Source: Hydrangea macrophylla (lineage: Eukaryota; Streptophyta; Magnoliopsida; Cornales; Hydrangeaceae). From it: a stretch of 64,000 nt of DNA. Of this stretch, positions 58,023 through 64,000 are shown piece after piece. The stretch spans positions 31,225,095-31,289,094 of the forward strand of contig CM066989.1 of NCBI GenBank assembly GCA_033977485.1, given 5' to 3'. Under the pieces are notes generated by a model. It had not been told where the DNA came from. It saw only the letters and a program-made list of their open reading frames with translations, and did no database searches. A program made the translations under genes and the position numbers. The first letter of the stretch is position 1; each line of letters begins with the position of its first letter.

Positions 58023-58386
58023 AGAATTGTATTTAAACGAGGCTTCCAGCGTACACTTCATCAATTCTCTTCATCTCCCTCTCTCTCTCTCGAGCGATCG
58101 GCGACAGCGGGATTTGGGGCGATTCTCATCAACCCCCTACTATCCACCCCATTTTTGAAGGCTCTGGGTCCCACCCCTCCTCCCTGAATCATCCTCTTCA
58201 TCACCCTCACCCCCTCTGCACACATCTCCCGAGGTAAGGCCACGAGCTCCCCCTCTTTCCATTTTTGTTCGAATCTTAATGGGGGTGCCCCCCATTGGTC
58301 GTTTGACCATTCTCTTATTAGTCTTGATCTTGTTCCTTTGTTGTGTTTTATTTCTGTTCGTGCTTCTCGTTGTTGCGCATCTCTGT

Positions 58387-58508
58387 GCTCGATCGATCGA
58401 GAATCTTCGAGCGATCGATAAGTCTCGTTTTTTCGATCGATCGAGAGAATTCGAGCGATCGACGTCTTGCATTATTCGATCGATCGATAAAAGTTCGATC
58501 GCTCGAAC
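58387..58508. repeat. TCGATCGA word cluster before ORF 3'
   Basis: Words GCTCGATCGATCGAGAA, TTCGAGCGATCGATAAG, TTCGATCGATCGAGAG, AATTCGAGCGATCGACG, TTCGATCGATCGATAA and GTTCGATCGCTCGAAC. Intact and variant palindromes alternate. Confidence 0.85.
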
Positions 58509-58539
58509 TATGGCAGTGGCAGTTTTTTTTTTCTTTTTA

Positions 58540-58583
58540 GTTTTCAATTTTCATTTATCGTTTCTTTTCTTTTTCCATTGCAG
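58540..58583 (+). promoter_or_regulatory. Splice-acceptor-like site before Athila ORF 3'
   Basis: The tract TTTCTTTTCTTTTTCCATTG ends in CAG with AG at 58582-58583. Ten bases (GATCTTCGCA) separate it from the ATG at 58594. Confidence 0.5.
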
Positions 58584-58593
58584 GATCTTCGCA

Positions 58594-59586
58594 ATGAACC
58601 CTGTTATAGGGTATCACAGGGAGAAGCCTTTTGACCTAACCATTCCTGACTCGGTCCCACATCGTGGCTTCCGGCATACTCCCGACCGCCAGTGGTTCAC
58701 ACGCTACTTCCAGTCCAGGAAGGTCATGATAGAGCGGCCACTCGAGACGGCATGGCTCGCTACTCCCTGGTATCTCGCCTGCCTCCGAGCCATGCCACAT
58801 TGGTACGATTTGCTCTCTCAGGCGAAGAGAGTGAATCTTTTGTGGATTCGCGCGGCCTGTGCTACGATGATCCAAGATCCCGATGCCGCATTCACACAAT
58901 GATCATTCTTCCGCGGCCGGGAGATTGTGTTCTGTCCTGCCACCGTCTCAGCTGCTTTAGGAGTCCCGGAGATACCCGATTGTGTATGCCCGCACCGTGC
59001 TGGCACGCCAGTGCTCTCATCGACTGCTGTTATCCGAGAGCTTACCGGGGGTGCATTATCGAGCTGGGATGGTACGGCCCTTATTGCTGATGTTTATTTG
59101 ACTGATAATTATCATATGCTCCACCTTGCTTTGAGCAACTGTCTGTTGGTGACCTCCTACCGGGAGAAGATTGCTGCCTGGTATGCTCATGTTTTATTTG
59201 CTATCGGGATGGGGTTACCAGTCTGTTTGCCTCGCCTATATATTGACTTTATGAGGCACCCCACTCGTTACATTGCTGCCAAGAAGCACCTGAAAGGTGC
59301 TTGGGCCATTCACAGGGTGATCGAGCAGGCTAGCCTCCTTTCCTTACCTGCTGATGCGACCTCTCAGGCTCGTAGTCGATTTGGCGAGACAGCTTCTCAC
59401 CGTTCAGATGCTCAGAGGAGGAAAAGGAAGGGTAAGGGGAAAGCGAAAGTTGGAGAGAAGAGGAGGAGAGCTGATGGCACCGATACAGAGGGTGCAGCTT
59501 CAGGGACGCCGACAGAGGCTGAGGAGCTTGATTCTGATGATGAGGTTGATCCTCTGGTGGAGGTTGCACAGTTTGAGCTGAGATAG
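58594..59586 (+). pseudogene. Athila ORF 3' (so-called env-like / putative plant transposon protein)
   Basis: A 330-codon frame with a single in-frame TGA at 58900-58902, otherwise intact. Blocks: RHTPDRQWFTRYFQSRKVMI, AWLATPWYLACLRAMPHWYD, then FFRGREIVFCPATVSAALGV, SNCLLVTSYREKIAAWYAHV, AIGMGLPVCLPRLYIDFM. The C-terminus is basic (RRKRKGKGKAKVGEKRRR) and then acidic (EELDSDDEVDP). The 'F.RGR...F.P..VS..LGV' pattern is that of the Athila third ORF. Despite the env-like label I see no signal peptide or clear membrane anchor; the basic run looks like a nuclear localisation signal. The stop could be a CGA-to-TGA change. The element ends about 15 bases after this ORF. Confidence 0.75.
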
Positions 59587-59594
59587 CGATCTCG

Positions 59595-59610
59595 ACTCTG
59601 GGTGTGGGGG
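59595..59610. other. Junction of Athila and Tat element B
   Basis: Similarity of the right side to Tat A (GATACCTATCACTAGACTC versus GTACTTATCACTAGACTC at 45809) begins in this interval. Left of it is Athila sequence following ORF 3'. Both elements lose their 3' parts here, in convergent orientation. Confidence 0.7.
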
Positions 59611-62600
59611 ATACCTATCACTAGACTCAAAAACCCACTCTTTCTTGCTTTCTCCTCCCAGATCAGTGATGAAGCATTCTTCCAGATCCCCTGTCTTGGT
59701 AACTTCCTCCATCTCTTCTTTCCCAGGTCCTCCTTTGTTGGTCTTCTCTTGATCTTCCTAATTTTCCACACTTTCAGCTGCCTCCTCAACCAGACCCTCA
59801 ACGTATTCTTCTTTGGCCTTTTCATGACCTGCTTCCATAACTTCTGTGCTCCTTTTGCCCAACAGATCTTTTATGACCGAGCCATCTAGCGCACCAATCC
59901 AATCTTTGGCAGTAACCGATTTAATAGGCATCTGCAAGTATGGATCATCATACGCAGAGAACTCATGGGGGAAGAAGATATCAAACCCTGGCTTCAAAAA
60001 CTTATCTTTCTGATCCACCCATGGTTCTGGGAAGCCGCAAAAGGGGAAATCTTCTCCTTCCTTCACAAAGTATCTGTTGAGTGTTTTCAGGTAAGGGTCC
60101 AACGGTGCATCAGTCGCTTTCTTCTTCTCTCTTAGTTCCTTCTTTGACGGTTGATACCCCAGACCATGAGTGTGAGTCTGAGTGGCGATACTCGGAAATT
60201 TTGGCAAACCTTGATGATTCTTACCCAATCCCATGCCTGGAAAGAAACCCATCTTATTCATGATCCCTGTGACCAACGGGCTTGCATACTGATCGAAGTA
60301 AAGTGGCAGGAACTCTCTTGGCTTCTCACCTTCCAACATATTAATGAATTCGAACCCTCCCAAACCTGTCTCTTCTTCTTGGAACTGTACCTCCAAAACT
60401 GACGCGCTTGATGAAGCTTCAGACGGACGAACCCAACTATCCCCGAGAATATCACAGACCTTGTTCTTCCAAACATACTTGACTTTCTGATGAACCGTAG
60501 ATGGTATGGCGCCCAAACTATCTAGCCACGGCCTTCCTAGCAGTAAATTGAAAGAAGCAGGTATGTCGATGACTTAAAATTTGGCTTCCTTTTCCACAGG
60601 CCCGACAGCTAAATGGAGGAGAATTATTCCCATGAATGTTCTCTGAGTGTTGTCGTATGCCCTTACCTTTTGCTTGGATGGCACGAACGTTGTTTCATCC
60701 AAACCCATGCGCTTGGTTGTTCGGAAAGGACACACGTTTAGAGCGGATCCATTATCAACAATACAGGCAGGTATAGTATTCCCCAGGCATTCAACAGTGA
60801 CATACAATGGCTTATTGTGAGCGGGCCCTCCCGGAGGTAGGTCGTCTGATGAGAAGGTAATAGCCAGAGTCGGAATCCTACTGATCATTCCCACGAGGTC
60901 TGCTGGTGTTGCATCGATGGAAATATCGGATTGGTTCAAAGCATCCAAGACTGCCTGCCTGTGATGTTTTGAAGCGATCAGTAAGCCCCAAAAAATGATG
61001 TTAGCCTGAGTTTTATTCAATTATTTCATGACCATGTCTTCCTCTGCTTCTTCATCTATTTTTCCTTTTTCCTTTTTCCTTGTTTAGATCCCTTCCCGAG
61101 TGATCTTCCTCCAGTTCGTGCAGCTTGAAGTGTCTGCCTGACCGGGTCAAATGACTGACTTCTTCTCTCATCCACAAATTGTTGGTCTCTGAGACTCTTT
61201 CTAAACTTTCGTTTTCGGTTCCCACCTCTTCATCACTTTTGTACCACAAATCATCCTCTATCCAATCTATATTGCTCGTTCTTGAACCCACCAATCCATC
61301 TGTTCTACTTTTTCCTATTCATAACCTTCGAAGCACCCTCCAAGGTACAGATTGTCAGATTCTCCATTAGCTGATAAGGTCTTCTTAGTGTCCTAGTCCT
61401 AGTGATTAGCCTAGACAGATCGACGATGGTTTATTCTATCCCCAAGAAATAGAGGCCTTGCGGTGGTGGTACAGCATGGTGGTTTGGCAGTGGATTTCTT
61501 ATGACATTCGGAGCTCTGGCGGGCGGTTCCGATATCACCTTGTTATCAATAAGATCTTGGATTTCGTGCCTTAGCCTCATGCATCGATCCACTGAGTGGC
61601 CCTTCTGTTGATGAAATTTGCAAAAGAGATACCCTTGAAAGCTTGGCGGAAGCGGACTAGGTAGAGGTCGAGGTTCTAACTGACGGAGATGCACTTTTGC
61701 TAACAGCCTATCGAGAGCGGTTGATAGTGATACTCCCAGATCTGATAATTTTCTCGGTGCTTTATCCCCCCCCCTCCTTGGTGTTATGTCAAATTTCCTC
61801 TCCGGCCCGTTTAGTGCGTTGACATCGGTGGGACCAGAATGCCCTCCCGACTATCTTCCATTGGATCTGTAGTTCGGCCTTCTATACCGGTTTGGCTGTT
61901 CCTCCTTTTTTATTACTCCCTCTTGGATTGCATCTTCGATCCGAGTCCCTACATCAAATACCTCAACAAAAGTGTTTATCGACTGGAATCTCATCTTTTC
62001 TTGGTAGACAGGTTGAAGGTTCTTCATCAACATTCGAATCTGGTCTTTCTCGGATGGCCTCTATACCATTTTAGCCGCCTTCCCTCTCCAACGGCTCAAG
62101 TATTCAGTGAAAGACTCTTTATTTCCCTTCCTGGTAGTCTCCAGATCTCTAATGGTAACGTCCAGGTCCTGATTGTACTCATATTGTGCCACGATTGCTT
62201 TAATCACTTCTTCCCAAACCCAGGTCTTGCTTGGTTCGAGAGTGAGGTACCAAGATAAGGCAGCTCCAATTAAAGTTTGTTGGAACAAGACGGCCATCAT
62301 GGTGGTGCTTAGTCTGCTTGGTTGGAAAGCTCCGATACACATCCTTACATGACTGCGAGGGTTTCCTGTTCCATCAAACTTATCAAAAACTGGCATCTTA
62401 AAGTCGGCTGGCAGTGTCTCGTGGACTCCATCGTACAGACCTTCCAATTCCATTAGATAAGTGTCGACCCCTTGAGCCTTACGCATCACCCTTTCCAGCT
62501 TTTCGATCTTCTCGGTCAGTAGCCTCTCTTTCTCAGTTTTCTCCCTTTCCCTGTTGGCCTACAGCGCATCATTCTACTATGCCTCCTGATCGTCAAACCA

Positions 62601-62786
62601 ATCTCCTTCCCCTCCTAGAGATGGGTCCACAACCGGTGAAATTACAAACGGTGGTCGGTGATTTAGTGCTTCTATCATTCCTATCATACGGTTCATATTT
62701 TTGGCTTGCCGCCTCATTTGCTCTGCTTGTTGTTCTACTAGTGTTCTCAACCCGGCTACTTCCTCGTTGTTCCCTTCTTCTGCCAT
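59605..62786 (-). pseudogene. Tat element B gag, protease and G-patch; pol missing
   Basis: The ATG at 62786 opens MAEEGNNEEVAGLRTLVEQQ. The capsid-like region (62061-62489) has KFDGTGNPRSHVRMCIGAFQ, TMMAVLFQQTL and GNKESFTEYLSRWRGKAAK. A zinc knuckle CKFHQQKGHSVDRC is at 61581-61622. The protease keeps its active site DNGS (60745-60756) and LLGRPWLDSLG. A G-patch-like GIMNKMGFFPGMGLGKNHQG lies at about 60202-60267. An acidic linker ends in ESSDRYPP, after which the element stops: RT, RNase H and integrase are absent. Gag stays in one frame from 62786 to about 61431 with several stops; frameshifts follow near 61300 and 61030. Compared with element A it keeps the protease Gly, so this part is better preserved. 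Confidence 0.9.
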
Positions 62787-64000
62787 TTCAGCGTCTTCTC
62801 TTCTTACCAGCCTCGCTGTGGGATCCCTAAACCAAGCTTGATTTGAACTTGATGCTATTTTCGCCCCTACAATAAGTTTAAAATTTTTCTTTTAAAAACT
62901 TTTATCTGCTTCCTTTTGTTACACATATATATTTTGTTTTTAAAAGACATTTGGTAAAAAACTTTCTTTTATATGTCACACGGATGCAATGCATGTGTGT
63001 GTGTGTGTGTTCCTATTCTATATGCCAAAGAAAAGAAAATCCTAATCCTAACACATAAACACATAAGAACATAAGATCCTCACCCATGTCAAGTGCGCCA
63101 ACTTCTCCTTTCATTGTGATCTTCACTACCCTCTCAAAGGTTGGATATTCAAAAAATTTTTGAAATTCATTTGAAAATCATTTCTTTAAATGACGAAATC
63201 TTTCAAAAACGATTCTCAAGGATTTCGATTCTTTTATTTAAAAATGAGGATGTGAAAATATTTCTCAATAAAGATGATTGGGTTAAAATTTTGCTTTGAA
63301 TTTCATTTGAAGAGCATTTCTTCCAAAAACAATTCCCAAAATTTTGGATTTTTCCTTAGAAGATGATCATGCGAAAATATACCTTAATAGAGGTCAGTTT
63401 GGAGCTTTGTTTGATCGAAAAATAATTTGGGATAAAGAATGGTGGTTTATCGAAATCTCGTTTGCTCTCAAAGGTGAATTTTAAAACTTTTGGGTAGAAG
63501 GATCACAAGATCGGTTTGTCACCGTACTTTTCTTGAATTTGGATGCATACAAGGTCAATGATGCTTAGCTAACATTATATAAGAAGTATAATCTTATAAT
63601 CAAGGTTCAGCATATTCTCCCAATGTCGTGGAACATGAGGAGAATTTGCTAAAAGGTGATTAAAAGATTATACATCTTTCATCAAGTAAGCATCGTCATC
63701 ATCTCAAGTAATCCCTTCCGGGCATACAAAGCTTCTTAGCACATAAATCCTAATCAAGAATTGATTTCCTAAGATTTGAAAGGTTCTATGGAAGATACTA
63801 TGCAAAAGCTGGGTTTTAGGTCAAATAAGGGACCCTTGACACACACCCGATAGGATGCTTTATATACCAACACATGTTACGAGATCAAGGGTGATCACAC
63901 AGTCCCATGATGGCTTGACCAATCGGGTTGCTCCGAGCCTCCAAGGTAATAGTTCCATGCAATCGACTGGTTGGACATGCAAGTGAAATGCAACAGGCAC
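62787..64000 (-). mobile_element. Tat element B leader and part of 5' LTR
   Basis: The leader at 62971-63055 matches the plus-strand Tat fragment at 15331-15407. A (GT)n tract lies at about 62994-63010. A minus-strand TATATAAAG at 63858-63866 is a likely LTR TATA box, so the LTR inner edge should lie between 63080 and 63800. A TTGGCGC string near 63090-63096 (minus) could be the primer site but is not a good match. The outer LTR edge is beyond the window. No ORF of note. Confidence 0.55.

Larger units (their letters stand above)
57577..58593 (+). other. Inter-ORF region with possible internal promoter
   Basis: It contains a TCGATCGA word cluster (57912-58022), a TATTTAAA box at 58030-58037, a (CT)n tract at 58078-58091, a second word cluster (58387-58508) and a pyrimidine tract ending in an acceptor-like CAG. 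The order cluster, TATA-like box, leader resembles the LTR promoter region, but the sequence is not a copy of it. ORFs reading through the word clusters are artefacts. Confidence 0.45.

Noticed and set aside
58140..58547. ORFs on both strands with IDRS or DRSK peptides
   Set aside because: Also translations of the word clusters upstream of Athila ORF 3'.
58279..58593. Longer start for Athila ORF 3' at 58279
   Set aside because: The upstream part translates the word cluster and pyrimidine tract; the ATG at 58594 fits the family and the acceptor spacing.
59330..59825. Minus-strand ORFs crossing the Athila/Tat B junction
   Set aside because: They combine antisense of ORF 3' with out-of-frame Tat linker; no motif.
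1..64000. CRISPR arrays, rRNA or tRNA genes
   Set aside because: The regular repeats are contiguous tandem arrays without spacers; no tRNA cloverleaf or rRNA core sequence was noticed. Primer-binding sites are short tRNA complements, not genes.

Overview
The window reads as plant nuclear DNA, probably from a eudicot with a large, retrotransposon-rich genome. It is AT-rich, carries LTR retrotransposons of the plant Copia, Tat/Ogre and Athila types, has GT-AG introns in its only recognisable host gene remnant (a GH3 amido synthetase), and shows Helitron and hAT ends. I found no intact host gene, no RNA gene and no CRISPR array. Nearly all coding signal is decayed retroelement polyprotein. Lineage calls rest on motifs read by eye; no database search was possible.

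Layout, left to right. 1-9085 is the 5' part of an Ogre/Tat-like element on the minus strand: leader, primer-binding site at 4443-4460 and a 4.6 kb LTR (4463-9085) packed with four unrelated tandem arrays. Its edge cuts into a plus-strand Copia fragment (9091-11283). 12.8-15.66 kb holds a plus-strand LTR/leader/gag-start fragment of a second Tat family. 16.75-18.28 kb is a GH3 pseudogene with introns, followed by a Helitron 3' terminus (18886-18916). 19-21.05 kb resembles a decayed Ty3 LTR, and a second, opposite Helitron-like end lies at 23827-23854. A Copia element with both LTRs, a tRNA-Met primer site and an ACGAC target duplication fills 24598-33336. 33.3-36.5 kb is repeat-rich spacer with a 363-bp hAT-type MITE (8-bp duplication).

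36.5-64 kb is a nest. Tat element A (minus, 49008 to about 36.5 kb) encodes gag, protease, a G-patch, RT, two RNase H domains and integrase, with an antisense ORF beyond integrase. Its integrase is split by a 3088-bp solo LTR with a CGGCC target duplication. An Athila-type element (plus, about 49.18-59.6 kb) follows, with LTR, tRNA-Asp-type primer site, gag-pol and three downstream ORFs; its 3' LTR is missing. At about 59.6 kb it meets head-on the truncated Tat element B (minus, 59.6-64 kb), a relative of A.

Two observations deserve most attention. The three ORFs downstream of Athila integrase each start exactly 10 nt after a splice-acceptor-like sequence, which suggests separately spliced messages. 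Clusters of short CpG-bearing palindromic words (TCGATCGA, or GCGGCA/TGCCGC) sit just upstream of TATA-like boxes in unrelated elements, which suggests recurrent promoter modules. Everything here is mutationally decayed, so any function would belong to relatives or ancestors of these copies.
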